Shown here: positions 1 through 8,284 of the stretch, piece by piece
Position numbering within the stretch: position 1 is the stretch's first letter
How the letters are laid out: each line of letters starts with the position of its first letter
NCBI GenBank assembly: GCA_965233675.1
Contig: OZ247498.1
Location: 4,154,001-4,218,000, forward strand
Source: SZUA-309 sp965233675
GTDB taxonomy: Bacteria > Pseudomonadota > Gammaproteobacteria > Pseudomonadales > Azotimanducaceae
DNA: 64,000 bases
Direction of reading: 5' to 3'
The notes under the pieces: generated by a model
What the model saw: only the letters and a program-made list of their open reading frames with translations
What the model was told of the DNA's origin: nothing
Databases searched by the model: none
Program-made: the position numbers and the translations under genes

Positions 1-1
1 G

Positions 2-241
2 GGCCGGGATCTCGCTGCTCTGGTCAAGCCGCCGCGGGCGCTGTTCGTGAACCACCCCATGGGGAACAATTTCGGTCGGCCTGGGGACCTGACCATGCAG
101 ACGGACATCCTGCGCACGGCACTTGGCCTCATTCACAGTGCGGAAGCCGGTGGCGTGCTGCTGGATTACCCCGGTGACTGGAGTGAATTTTTCGAATTCC
201 GTCCCGGCGGCAATCGCCCGGCAGCCGATACCGCCGACTGA
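2..241 (+). CDS. C-terminal fragment, glycine/betaine reductase B-like protein
   Basis: This is the 3' end of a gene that enters from the left edge and is open in frame from base 2. The visible residues include PRALFVNHPMGNNFGRPGD followed by QTDILRTALGLI. That pattern is typical of the C-terminus of the glycine/sarcosine/betaine reductase selenoprotein B-like family, in which a conserved 'P.G...G.PGD...Q' segment precedes a final helix. Many members outside anaerobes have unknown substrates and no selenocysteine, and the catalytic part is outside this window. It ends one base before the stop codon of the convergent SDR gene. Family assignment is moderate; a role in amino-acid reduction is not claimed. 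Confidence 0.6.
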   Translation, partial: GRDLAALVKPPRALFVNHPMGNNFGRPGDLTMQTDILRTALGLIHSAEAGGVLLDYPGDWSEFFEFRPGGNRPAADTAD

Positions 242-242
242 C

Positions 243-1115
243 TCAACGCTTCAGGATGCCCGGTGGCTCGTCGCGGTGGAAACCGTTGAAAGTGTGGCCG
301 TTTCGCATTTCTCCCGGCTGGAAGAGGAAGCTGCCTGCACCGTTATGGATGCCGCCGTCCACCCGGAAATCTGCACCTGTCACGTAGGCGGCCATTTCCG
401 ACAGCAGAAACGTCACCATGGCGGAAATCTCCGCGGCCGTTCCGTGTCGTGCCAGCGGTACCCGGCGGGTGATGGCCACCAGCGAATCCCAGTCCTCTTC
501 CGGATAACGGTCGAGTCCGGTGGTGGCGATAAAGCCCGGGATCACACAGTTCACCCGCACGCCGGCTCTTGCCCATTCGGTCGCCGCCGTGGCGGTGAAG
601 TTGGAAAGCCCGGCCCGGGCGGCGCCGTTGTGGCCCATGCCCGGCATGCCGCCGTCATAGTCGGCGCCGATATTGACGATGCTGCCACCCCGTTCGGCCA
701 TGCATTGTCGATAGACCTCCCGGGCGACCAGAAAATAGCTGGTCAGATTGTTGTGCAGAACCGCGTTCCAGCCGTTCAGGCTGAGGTCTTCCAGTTTTGC
801 CGGAAACTGACCGCCGGCGGCATTGACAAGGCCGTCAACGGGTCCGTGTTCCTCCAGTACCCGGCCCACCAGCGCGACAACGTCGGCCTCGTCCCGGAGC
901 TCGGCAGCGTAACAACCCGGTACCCGTCCGCCATCTTCTTCGATTTCCGCCCGCACGCGCTCGAGCTTCTCTGCTGTTCGACCGGCCAGGATGACGGTGC
1001 CACCCAGACTTGCCAGCTCGTGAGCGATGCAGCGGCCGAGCCCGCCACCGCCGCCGGGGATGAAGATGGTCCGGCCGTCGAACAGACCAGGTCGGAATCC
1101 GGATTCGTAGGGCAC
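243..1115 (-). CDS. SDR oxidoreductase, PECR/dienoyl-CoA reductase-like
   Basis: Short-chain dehydrogenase/reductase with an N-terminal Rossmann motif (IPGGGGGLGR), the NAAGG segment, and a C-terminal TGADFRVDGG segment. Similarity is closest to peroxisomal trans-2-enoyl-CoA reductase and 2,4-dienoyl-CoA reductase types. The usual YxxxK reads N-G-A-A-R (in GHNGAARAG). Those reductases likewise lack the classical tyrosine, so the gene is probably not a simple alcohol dehydrogenase. A role in unsaturated acyl-CoA reduction is inference. I chose the GTG at 1115 because GGGAG lies six bases upstream of it; an ATG at 1142 would add nine residues. It is divergent from the methyltransferase gene, and their 5' ends lie within about 70 bp. 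Confidence 0.85.
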   Translation of the reverse strand: MPYESGFRPGLFDGRTIFIPGGGGGLGRCIAHELASLGGTVILAGRTAEKLERVRAEIEEDGGRVPGCYAAELRDEADVVALVGRVLEEHGPVDGLVNAAGGQFPAKLEDLSLNGWNAVLHNNLTSYFLVAREVYRQCMAERGGSIVNIGADYDGGMPGMGHNGAARAGLSNFTATAATEWARAGVRVNCVIPGFIATTGLDRYPEEDWDSLVAITRRVPLARHGTAAEISAMVTFLLSEMAAYVTGADFRVDGGIHNGAGSFLFQPGEMRNGHTFNGFHRDEPPGILKR

Positions 1116-1182
1116 GCTGCACTCCCATCTCAAAAGGATCATGATACGCAGAGAGATGAACCTGGGGCCATCGGGAGGGAAT

Positions 1183-2205
1183 ATGAGCCAGAAGGGAGAA
1201 GAGGGGCGGCCGGATACGGTGCGTCTGCAGCGCATCAGCAAGGCGTTCTGGGAGTCCGCCGCGCTGATGAGCGCGGTGGAGCTCAAAGTGTTCACCGCCA
1301 TCGCCAACGGCAACGACACCATTGACGCAGTGGCAGAGGCGGTCGGCATCGAACCGGTGAACGCCGAACGGCTGTTGACGGTGCTGACCGCCATGACGCT
1401 CCTGGAACGGACAGGTGAGCGGTTCAGCAACGCGCCGGATGTGGATAGATTTCTGGTCGAAGGAAAGCCGACCTATGCGGGGCCCTGGATGCTGTTCGGC
1501 AAGCCGCGTTGGGACCGTTGGGGGAAGCTGACCAAGCATCTCAAAGTGCAGGAGGACGATCAGCGCCGGCTGGGCATGTATGACGAAACCTTCACCGTCG
1601 AGCGGGCGCGGGAATATCACGAGGCTACCTATTCCATCGGCATGGGCGCTGCCCGGCGGTTTCACAAACAGGTGGATCTGAGCGGTCGCCGGAAGATCAT
1701 GGATCTCGGTGGCGGGTCGGGATGTTATTGCATTGTTGCCGCCCGGCAGTATCCGGCCATTCACGCCGAGGTGCTGGACCTGCCGGCGGTGGTGGTGGTG
1801 ACCCGGGAATATCTGGCGGAGAACGGCGTGACGGAACAGGTGAGCGCCAATCCCTGTGACTTCACGCGGGATTCGCTGCCGGAAGACGCGGACGTGGCCA
1901 TCATGGCCAGCAACCTGCCTCAGTACAGCCGCTCGATCATCGCCGGGGTGGTGCAGAGGGTATTCGATGCGCTTCTGCCCGGCGGCGAGTTTCATCTGAT
2001 CGGTGAAACCATCAATGCGGACGGCACCGGGCCGCTGGCGCCCGCCCTCTGGGGGCTGTCCGAGGCGGTCAACCATTCCACGGGTCTGGCTCATTCGGAC
2101 GCCGACTGTGTGCGCTATTTCGAAGCCGCCGGATTCCGGGATGTCAGCGTCAACGAATTCATCCCGCAGACCCTGTCCCGGATCACGGGATTCAAGCCGG
2201 ACTGA
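1183..2205 (+). CDS. O-methyltransferase-like, SAM-dependent
   Basis: Protein of 340 residues. An N-terminal winged-helix dimerisation domain (about 15-110) is followed by a class I methyltransferase fold whose SAM motif is D174-L-G-G-G-S-G. The two-domain layout matches the plant/bacterial small-molecule O-methyltransferase group (acetylserotonin or hydroxyneurosporene methyltransferase-like). The substrate cannot be read from sequence. The ATG at 1183 is preceded by GGGAGGGA; an upstream ATG at 1141 has no ribosome-binding site. The NTF2-like gene starts 13 bases after its stop, so the two are probably co-transcribed. Confidence 0.85.
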   Translation: MSQKGEEGRPDTVRLQRISKAFWESAALMSAVELKVFTAIANGNDTIDAVAEAVGIEPVNAERLLTVLTAMTLLERTGERFSNAPDVDRFLVEGKPTYAGPWMLFGKPRWDRWGKLTKHLKVQEDDQRRLGMYDETFTVERAREYHEATYSIGMGAARRFHKQVDLSGRRKIMDLGGGSGCYCIVAARQYPAIHAEVLDLPAVVVVTREYLAENGVTEQVSANPCDFTRDSLPEDADVAIMASNLPQYSRSIIAGVVQRVFDALLPGGEFHLIGETINADGTGPLAPALWGLSEAVNHSTGLAHSDADCVRYFEAAGFRDVSVNEFIPQTLSRITGFKPD

Positions 2206-2218
2206 ACGGAGAAAGGCA

Positions 2219-2665
2219 ATGGACCTGGAAGCACGAATCACCCGTCTCGAGGACCTGGAAGCCATCAAGCAGCTCAAGGCGCGCTACTGTGAGATCTGCG
2301 ATGACGACCACAACCCGGACCGCATCACAAGCCTGTTCACGGAGGATGGCATCTGGGAGGCAAGAGGGATCGGCGAAGCGGAGGGGCATGCGGAAATCAG
2401 GCAGTTGTTTCAGCGCTTCCAGCAGTCCATCCGATTTTCCCAGCACATGACCATGAACCCGGTGATCGAGGTCGAAGGCGACAGAGCGCGTGGCACCTGG
2501 TATTTCTTCGGTCCGTTCACCATGGAGAAGCACAATCAGGCCATGTGGCAGGCCTGCCGCTATCACGAGGTATATCGGAAGGTCGATGGCGCATGGTTGT
2601 TCGAACGGCTGACGGTGAAAGGGCCAAGAATGGCCGCGGATTACGGGGAGGGATGGGCCAACTGA
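2219..2665 (+). CDS. NTF2-like / SnoaL-like protein
   Basis: A 148-residue protein beginning with LEDLEAIKQLKARYCEICDD, the typical first helix of SnoaL-like (NTF2 fold) proteins such as polyketide cyclases and steroid isomerases, with a conserved Y..DDH segment. The C-terminal half (HEVYRKVDGAWLFERL) is the usual last beta-hairpin. It starts 13 bases after the methyltransferase stop and has a GGAGAAAGG ribosome-binding site inside that spacer. The fold supports small hydrophobic substrate binding; the reaction is unknown. Confidence 0.8.
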   Translation: MDLEARITRLEDLEAIKQLKARYCEICDDDHNPDRITSLFTEDGIWEARGIGEAEGHAEIRQLFQRFQQSIRFSQHMTMNPVIEVEGDRARGTWYFFGPFTMEKHNQAMWQACRYHEVYRKVDGAWLFERLTVKGPRMAADYGEGWAN

Positions 2666-2740
2666 CTGGCCGTATTCTCTCTGGTCGGACCAGGCAGGCG
2701 TGATCTGGGACTGTTCTGCGTCAGGTGCTTTAATAGCCGG

Positions 2741-3748
2741 ATGAATAGCGGGACGAATGCAGGATTCCTCTCCAGACCCGGGCTGCTGGCCCCGATCTTA
2801 CTGGTGCTGGCCAGTCTGGCGGGCGGCTGCGCGACGACAGAGTACGCCTCACCCGGCGCCAGCCGGGAAGCTGTGGCGGAAGTGCGGGCGGAAGTGGCAG
2901 CCACCACCCCCGACAGTCGTTCGCTGACCCTGCCGGAAGCGAATGCCCTGGCGAGTCCGATCTTCCATCAGATCGCCACCGATGCGGCGATGATCTGCCG
3001 GACGGTGTCCGAAGCCGACAGTTGCAGCGTCCCGGGCTTCGAGGTCGTCGATCTGGATCTGGTCAACGCCCGGGCAGGTTACGATCTGCAGAACGATCCC
3101 AAGATCACCCTTACCCGGGGCCTGATCGAGTATCTCGCGGATCAGCCGGACGAGCTGGCGCTGGTGATCGGCCACGAATACGGTCATCTGATCGCCGCCC
3201 ATGTCGGCGAACGGGAGGCGCCCGGTGCGGGGGGACAGAGCATTCTCGGAACCGCACTGTCCGCACTGGCGGCGGCATCCATCGCCGTTGCCAGCGAAGG
3301 CCAGGTGATGATCAGCCCGTCCGCCATGCGCGGCGGCTACGACCAGCGGGAAATTGACGAATACCTCCGGGATACCGCCGATCCGGAAGGCAATTACGAC
3401 TGGTTTTCCGGGGCAGAAGAGATCGAGGCGGATTACATCGGGACTTACCTTGCCGCGCGCAGTGGCTACGAACCGAGTGGTGCGGTGCTTATCGAACTCG
3501 GCGCCTTGAGCCAGCAGGATGTGCTTTCGCCGCTGGAGAAGGAAGACCGCCGGTTGTCCTTCGCTTACTGGGATACGCATCCCTACAGCGCTGCCCGGGC
3601 AGCAAGAATCAGAGAAACCCTCGGAGAGATCGAGTTCGTGCAGAGCAAAGGCTATGCCCGCCCCCTGCCGCCCGCACTCATTCTCGAAATTCAGGACAGC
3701 AATGAATCCTTCCACACGCTCGAAGAGCTGGTTCGACCGCTACCCTGA
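2741..3748 (+). CDS. M48-family metalloprotease lipoprotein
   Basis: Protein of 335 residues with a lipoprotein signal ending LASLAGGC (lipid-modified Cys30), so it should be anchored in the envelope. The zinc motif is HEYGH at 145-149 and the third ligand is probably E229 in EEIEADYIG, as in M48 peptidases of the BepA/LoiP/Oma1 group. After the catalytic core comes a Tyr-rich HPYSAARAARIRE segment, also usual in M48 ('HP....R...l'). A role in outer-membrane protein quality control is inference from family. It appears to be a single transcription unit. Confidence 0.88.
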   Translation: MNSGTNAGFLSRPGLLAPILLVLASLAGGCATTEYASPGASREAVAEVRAEVAATTPDSRSLTLPEANALASPIFHQIATDAAMICRTVSEADSCSVPGFEVVDLDLVNARAGYDLQNDPKITLTRGLIEYLADQPDELALVIGHEYGHLIAAHVGEREAPGAGGQSILGTALSALAAASIAVASEGQVMISPSAMRGGYDQREIDEYLRDTADPEGNYDWFSGAEEIEADYIGTYLAARSGYEPSGAVLIELGALSQQDVLSPLEKEDRRLSFAYWDTHPYSAARAARIRETLGEIEFVQSKGYARPLPPALILEIQDSNESFHTLEELVRPLP

Positions 3749-3781
3749 TCCACCGCAGACTCAACAGACGGATAGACAGAC

Positions 3782-4498
3782 ATGATCGACCTGACTGAAT
3801 CGGACGGGATTTTCACCCTGACCATGAACGACGGTGAGAACCGCTGGAATACCTCGTTCGTGCGGGCCTATTCCGAGGCGCTGGACGAGGTGGAGTATTC
3901 CACCGGTGCTGCGTCACTCATTACTGCCTCGACCGATGCGAAATTTTTTTCCAATGGCCTGGACCTGGAGTGGTTGCAGTCGGAAGGCGAGCATCGGGGT
4001 GGCGACCGGGCCGCCTTCGGCTCGGAATTCATGGCGCTCATGGGTCGCATCATCACCTTTCCGATTCCGACCCTGGCCGCCATCAACGGCCATGCCTTCG
4101 GCGCCGGGCTGATGGTGGCGTTGTGTCACGACGTTCGCATCATGCGGGAGGACCGGGGATTTGCCTGTGCGAATGAGATGCAGATCGGATTCAGAATTCC
4201 GACACCGGAACTCGGTCTGTTCCGGCACAAGCTGCCGGCGAACGCTTTTTTCGAAACCGTCCAGCTGTCACGGCGCTGGACCGGGCCGGATGCCCTGGCG
4301 GCGGGTGTGGTGCAGGCGACGGCGGACCTGGATAACCTGGCCGCGGTAACCCTGGCCCGGGCCAGAGAGCTCGCGCCCTTGGGTGCGAACCGCGAACTCT
4401 TTGCCGAGCAGAAAGAGCGTCTGTTCGGAGAAAATGCCGTGCTCGACGGACCCCATGGAGCGGCGCACATGTTGAAGCACTCGGCGGATTTCCGTTAG
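3782..4498 (+). CDS. Enoyl-CoA hydratase/isomerase family protein
   Basis: Crotonase-fold protein of 238 residues. The oxyanion-hole elements are FFSNGLDLEWL near residue 58 and INGHAFGAGLMVAL near 101. After these comes ANEMQIGFRIPTPELGL, where a Glu sits as in delta3-delta2-enoyl-CoA isomerases rather than the two-Glu arrangement of hydratases. Isomerase activity on unsaturated acyl-CoA is therefore more likely than hydration, but this is inference. It starts 33 bases after the M48 gene stop. It converges on the zinc-ribbon gene, whose stop lies six bases away. Confidence 0.85.
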   Translation: MIDLTESDGIFTLTMNDGENRWNTSFVRAYSEALDEVEYSTGAASLITASTDAKFFSNGLDLEWLQSEGEHRGGDRAAFGSEFMALMGRIITFPIPTLAAINGHAFGAGLMVALCHDVRIMREDRGFACANEMQIGFRIPTPELGLFRHKLPANAFFETVQLSRRWTGPDALAAGVVQATADLDNLAAVTLARARELAPLGANRELFAEQKERLFGENAVLDGPHGAAHMLKHSADFR

Positions 4499-4503
4499 CC
4501 GGT

Positions 4504-4695
4504 TCAGTCGTTCTCGCTGCGCACCGTGACGCTGGCACCGTCCTCAGTTGCCGTCACGCTCATCAGGATCGGACGACAACAGACGAAGCAGTCTTCCACG
4601 TATTCCTGCTGTTCGATGCTGAGGTCGACGACGATGTCGATGCGCTCACCGCAATAAGGACAATCGATCCGTTTGAGTTCGCTGTCGAGACGCAT
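4504..4695 (-). CDS. CPxCG-motif cysteine-rich small protein
   Basis: A 63-residue protein with CPYCG near the N-terminus and DCFVCC about 20 residues later, giving a four-cysteine zinc ribbon typical of the CPxCG-motif family of proteobacterial small proteins. Function is unknown. Its ATG overlaps the TGA of the upstream TPP-enzyme gene by one base (TGATG), so the two are probably translationally coupled. Confidence 0.85.
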   Translation of the reverse strand: MRLDSELKRIDCPYCGERIDIVVDLSIEQQEYVEDCFVCCRPILMSVTATEDGASVTVRSEND

Positions 4696-6347
4696 CAGCT
4701 TCGGCCAGCGGCTGCCAGGGCGCTGAGGGTAACGGTCGGGGTGATCGCCTCCGGATCCAGCAGCAGGTGCAGGAGCGCCGGTGTGTCTGCGTCGAGCGCG
4801 CGGTTCAAAGCGTCTTCGAATGCTTCCGTATCGTTGACGGTGATTCCGAGCGCGCCATAGGCCCGGGCAAGGGCGGCAAAGTCAGGATTGACGATGTCGG
4901 TGGCGACCACGCGTTCCGGGAACCGCCGTTCCTGATGCATGCGGATGGTGCCGTACATACCATTGTCCACCACGATGACGATCACATTGGCGCCGTACTG
5001 GGCGGCGGTGCCGAACTCCTGACCCGTCATCTGGAAACAGCCGTCCCCCGCCAGACAGATCACCGGCCGGTCCGGATACCGGAGCTTGGCGGCGACCGCC
5101 GCCGGCAGTCCATAGCCCATGGATCCGGAGGTCGGGGCAAGCTGAGTGGCGTGACCGCGGAAGCGGTAGTAGCGATGGATCCAGGTGGCGTAGTTGCCGG
5201 CACCGTTGGTGATGATGGCGTTATCGGGCAGGGCGGCACGCAGTTGCTGCACCACCTGACCCATCTGGAGGGTGCCGGGTATGACCGGCGCCTGTCCGGA
5301 CCAGGCCTCGAACTCAGCCCGCACGTCCCGCAGATATCCGGACCGATCGACGCTGCCGGGTTCCGTCCGGATGAGGGCTTCGATGACCGCCTCGGGATGG
5401 CAGCGGATCACCTGATCCGCGAAGGGGAAGCGATCGCTTTCTGTCTGATGGACATGGATCAGCTTCTGCCCGGTCCGGGCGGTCTCCAGCAGCGTATAGC
5501 CCTGGCTGGCGATCTCCGAAAACCGGCTGCCCAGCACCAGTACCAGATCGGCGTCCTCGATCCTCTTCCTGAGCGCCGGACTGATGCCGATGCCACAGTC
5601 TCCGGCGTAGTTGGGATCATCGTGGTTGAAGAGCTGCTGGCGACGGAAGGTAACGGACACCGGCAGTGCGAGGGTTTCAGCGAGATGCTGCAGCGCGTTC
5701 ACGCCATCCGCCGACCAGCCGCTGCCGCCGACCAGCACCATGGGTGCACGGGCTGAAATCAACGCGCTGCGCAGGGCGATGACTTCAGCCTCCCCGGGCG
5801 TCGCACTCAAGAGCGGTTGGGGATGCACGTCGGCCAGGCCGGCCGGGAGTGCATCCTGAACGTCCTCCGGCAGAGCCACCACGACCGGACCCGGCCGATC
5901 AGAGGCGGCGATATGAAAGGCCGTACTCACCACTTCCGCGGGATCGTCTCCCGCCGCCAGTTGAAACACCCGCTTGGCCATGCCGCCGAAGAACTTCTGG
6001 TAATCCACTTCCTGAAATGCGCCGCGGCCGAGCATGTCTGTGGCCACCTGGCCGACGAACAGCACCAGGGGCGTGGCATCCTGTTCCGCCACATGCACAC
6101 CGGCGCTGGCATTGCTGGCGCCCGGACCCCGGGTGACGAAGCAGACGCCCGGCCGGCCGGTCAGTTTGGCATCCGCCTCCGCCATCATGCAGGCACCGCC
6201 CTCCTGTCTGGCGGCGATGGTCTCGATGCCGCTGTCGCGGAGCGCATCGAGCACGTTGAGGTAGCTCTCCCCTGGCACGCAGAAAGCCCGGTCGACCCCA
6301 TGTGCGAGCAGAGCGTCGACGAGGCGGGTGGCGGCAGTGGTGGGCAT
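4695..6347 (-). CDS. Thiamine pyrophosphate enzyme, acetolactate synthase-like
   Basis: Protein of 550 residues with the three domains of the acetolactate synthase/benzoylformate decarboxylase superfamily. The N-terminal PYR domain has the cofactor-activating Glu in RQEGGACMMAEA, followed by a central domain and then a C-terminal PP domain. The PP domain has the metal/TPP motif GDG (AGDGCFQMTG) and the matching VVDNGMYG. There is no ACT or regulatory subunit nearby, so anabolic acetolactate synthesis is unlikely; 2-keto acid or sulfoacetaldehyde-type chemistry is possible but undecided. The promoter should lie in the roughly 100 bases between its ATG and the terminator hairpin at 6454-6491. 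Confidence 0.85.
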   Translation of the reverse strand: MPTTAATRLVDALLAHGVDRAFCVPGESYLNVLDALRDSGIETIAARQEGGACMMAEADAKLTGRPGVCFVTRGPGASNASAGVHVAEQDATPLVLFVGQVATDMLGRGAFQEVDYQKFFGGMAKRVFQLAAGDDPAEVVSTAFHIAASDRPGPVVVALPEDVQDALPAGLADVHPQPLLSATPGEAEVIALRSALISARAPMVLVGGSGWSADGVNALQHLAETLALPVSVTFRRQQLFNHDDPNYAGDCGIGISPALRKRIEDADLVLVLGSRFSEIASQGYTLLETARTGQKLIHVHQTESDRFPFADQVIRCHPEAVIEALIRTEPGSVDRSGYLRDVRAEFEAWSGQAPVIPGTLQMGQVVQQLRAALPDNAIITNGAGNYATWIHRYYRFRGHATQLAPTSGSMGYGLPAAVAAKLRYPDRPVICLAGDGCFQMTGQEFGTAAQYGANVIVIVVDNGMYGTIRMHQERRFPERVVATDIVNPDFAALARAYGALGITVNDTEAFEDALNRALDADTPALLHLLLDPEAITPTVTLSALAAAGRS

Positions 6348-6797
6348 GATGATTGATCCTTGAGCAGCGGAGATCGCATTGAGCAGGGATGGTATCGCCG
6401 GGGGTCGCTGGAAAATAGTGGCTGGGATCCGAACCGCGAATGCGGGGAAAAATGGCCCTGACGAGGCCGGTCGTGTCGCCCCGTCAGGGCCTCAAGAACA
6501 CACGGTTGCCTGAATACGCGGGGCTCGAGCCGGCAGTGGGGAGGGTTGGGTCCACGCGTTGCCGCAGATACTGTCACGGGACAGACATCGAGCAACGCCG
6601 AAGGGGCCCGTCGCATACTGCCATGAGCCTTGCGCGCCTGGCACGTGCGGCTGAGGCCCCCGAATTCCCTTCGGGTGGTACAAGCACGGAACGGGTCGCC
6701 GTGTCATTCCCTGATGTGGCCCCAGCAACGTCGAGAATAAAGAGGACGGTGGCCGGACGCGGTGCAAAATCATACCGGCGGACTCCGGCCGATCCCG
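6348..6797. other. Gene-free, hairpin-rich stretch
   Basis: No convincing gene lies in these 450 bases. Several inverted repeats are present: GCGTTGC (6556-6562) with GCAACGC (6592-6598) enclosing the hairpin CTGTC (6571-6575)/GACAG (6580-6584); GGGGCC (6603-6608) with GGCCCC (6655-6660); and CCGAATTCCCTTCGGG near 6660-6675. A strong terminator hairpin at 6454-6491 ends a minus-strand transcript. Together they suggest either a structured 3' UTR of the membrane-protein gene or a separate small RNA of about 300 nt on the minus strand. I could not match it to 6S, tmRNA, RNase P, SRP RNA or a riboswitch. Confidence 0.5.
6449..6491 (-). terminator. Intrinsic terminator, minus strand
   Basis: A perfect 10-bp stem (GGCCCTGACG at 6454-6463 with CGTCAGGGCC at 6482-6491) has an 18-base loop. 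Read on the minus strand it is followed by ATTTTT. It would end transcription coming from the 6500-6800 side and shield the TPP-enzyme gene promoter from read-through. Confidence 0.75.
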
Positions 6798-7463
6798 CTA
6801 GCGCTGATGCATCAGCCGCTCATCACCGCCGGAGCGCCGCAGCTCATAGGTTTTGGTCAGCCAGTAGGCGGCGAATACCCAGACGGCAAAAGCTTCCGCC
6901 CAGAACACCATTCGTCCCGCATCCAGCACGGCACTCAGGACCAGGGCGCCCACCGGCGCCGCGATCATGAGACCGCCGAGGCTGCGGTACAGCGCTCGGT
7001 AGCGGCGCACCGCCCGTTCATTTGAAATCAGCTCGAGGGTGTCCCGCGCCCGGAAGATGCACACCCAGCTGATGGCGACGAAAAACGCCAGCGCCGCGGC
7101 GCCATGCCAGAAGCTCGAAGTAACCAGCGGCATGCAGGTGTGACAGGGCGGGAGGTCCCGTAGCGGGGGAATCAGAGCGACCGCGACGGCGAGCACGCCG
7201 GCCAGGTTCAACACCCGGTCTTCGCTGCGACTGTATCCCGCGTAGACGGTCAGGCTGGCGCCGATGGCGATCAGCATGCCGACGAATACATCGCCCATGG
7301 GGGTGTAGTAGTAGTCGGAAATCGAAGGCTGGTAGGCGAGGTCGGCGGCGATCCAGCCGCCAAGGGAAAGAACGACCGGAAAGGCCAGCGCGCTGACGCC
7401 CATGGAAAGACGGAGGGTGAAGTACGTGCGGCTGATGTGAGACCGGAATCGATTGGCGTCCAT
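6798..7463 (-). CDS. Hypothetical six-helix membrane protein
   Basis: A 221-residue protein with about six hydrophobic segments and a conserved-looking SISDYYYTPMGDVFVG loop after the first helix. That loop is typical of a family of small integral membrane proteins without an assigned function. The second half has a CHTC pair between helices three and four. It lies two bases after the Crp/Fnr regulator gene stop, so the two form an operon and the regulator may respond to, or control, what this protein does. Function not known. Confidence 0.75.
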   Translation of the reverse strand: MDANRFRSHISRTYFTLRLSMGVSALAFPVVLSLGGWIAADLAYQPSISDYYYTPMGDVFVGMLIAIGASLTVYAGYSRSEDRVLNLAGVLAVAVALIPPLRDLPPCHTCMPLVTSSFWHGAAALAFFVAISWVCIFRARDTLELISNERAVRRYRALYRSLGGLMIAAPVGALVLSAVLDAGRMVFWAEAFAVWVFAAYWLTKTYELRRSGGDERLMHQR

Positions 7464-7465
7464 GG

Positions 7466-8173
7466 TCAGCCGAATTCGCAGTCAGCCAGCATCCTCTCGA
7501 GACCGGCGCGGTCGATGACGGTGAGGCGGGACTTGTCCCGGGTGATGAGCCCTGCCTCCCGGAGGCTGCCGTGAATTCTGGAGACGTTCTCCCGGGTCGT
7601 GCCGACCCGGCTGGCCATGTCCCGATCCGTGATCGTGGTGGGTGCAGCCGGGTCCTGTTCGGTCAGACGCAGCAGTTCCAGGTATACCCGGCCGCGGACG
7701 TCGTAGGTGTGATACTCGAAAAGGCGGCTGGTAAGACGCCGGTTGAGGCGCGCCAGCCGCCTGAGGATGACCAGGGCGAATTCGGGCGAGGTCTTTGCGA
7801 GATCCAGAAATGCCGGTGCACTCAGACTGCCGAGCACGGATTCCTCTTCCGCGATCACGTTCGCCGAGCGACCGTCCCCATCCACCGCCGAGACTTCTCC
7901 GAACATCTCACCGGCGGGCAGGATCTGATAGGTCAGCGAGCGTCCGGTGGCACCCACCAGGCTCACCCGGACGGCGCCGGAGATGATGACGTAGAAATCC
8001 CGGCTGTCGTCATTGTGCCGAACCACGCTGCTGCCTTTTTCGAAGCGTTGTGTTTTCAGGGCGCCGGCCAGACGCTGCAGCACCGCGGCAGGCAGATCAG
8101 ACAGCGACGCCACTTGCGCCAGAGCGGTGGCGGCAACCCGTCGCTCGGTCGGCTGCTTGGTGGACTGCGCCAT
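7466..8173 (-). CDS. Crp/Fnr-family transcriptional regulator
   Basis: Protein of 235 residues. A cyclic-nucleotide-binding-like beta barrel (about 20-140, with GEMFGEVSAVDG where Crp has its phosphate-binding cassette) is followed by a Crp-type winged helix (about 150-225). The recognition helix region is ASRVGTTRENVSRIHGSLREAG. There is no N-terminal cysteine cluster, so it is not an oxygen-sensing Fnr. The phosphate-binding Arg of Crp is not obvious, so the ligand is uncertain. It is divergent from the 8285 gene across about 110 bp, a likely target region. Confidence 0.88.
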   Translation of the reverse strand: MAQSTKQPTERRVAATALAQVASLSDLPAAVLQRLAGALKTQRFEKGSSVVRHNDDSRDFYVIISGAVRVSLVGATGRSLTYQILPAGEMFGEVSAVDGDGRSANVIAEEESVLGSLSAPAFLDLAKTSPEFALVILRRLARLNRRLTSRLFEYHTYDVRGRVYLELLRLTEQDPAAPTTITDRDMASRVGTTRENVSRIHGSLREAGLITRDKSRLTVIDRAGLERMLADCEFG

Positions 8174-8284
8174 GAACTCCCTGCTTAGCCATTCTGTTGA
8201 AGTCCTTTAGGTAGCTGATTCGACGGGAGATTACAAACTTCCGGGTACAAGATTGCACTTCGTGCGCTGCCTGGGGGGAGGAGA

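Noticed and set aside
6492..6773. 6S RNA or another known RNA in the 6500-6770 spacer
   Set aside because: I looked for the 6S central bubble with its neighbouring genes, the SRP loop, tmRNA ends and RNase P signature sequences and could not recognise any, so I kept only the generic label.
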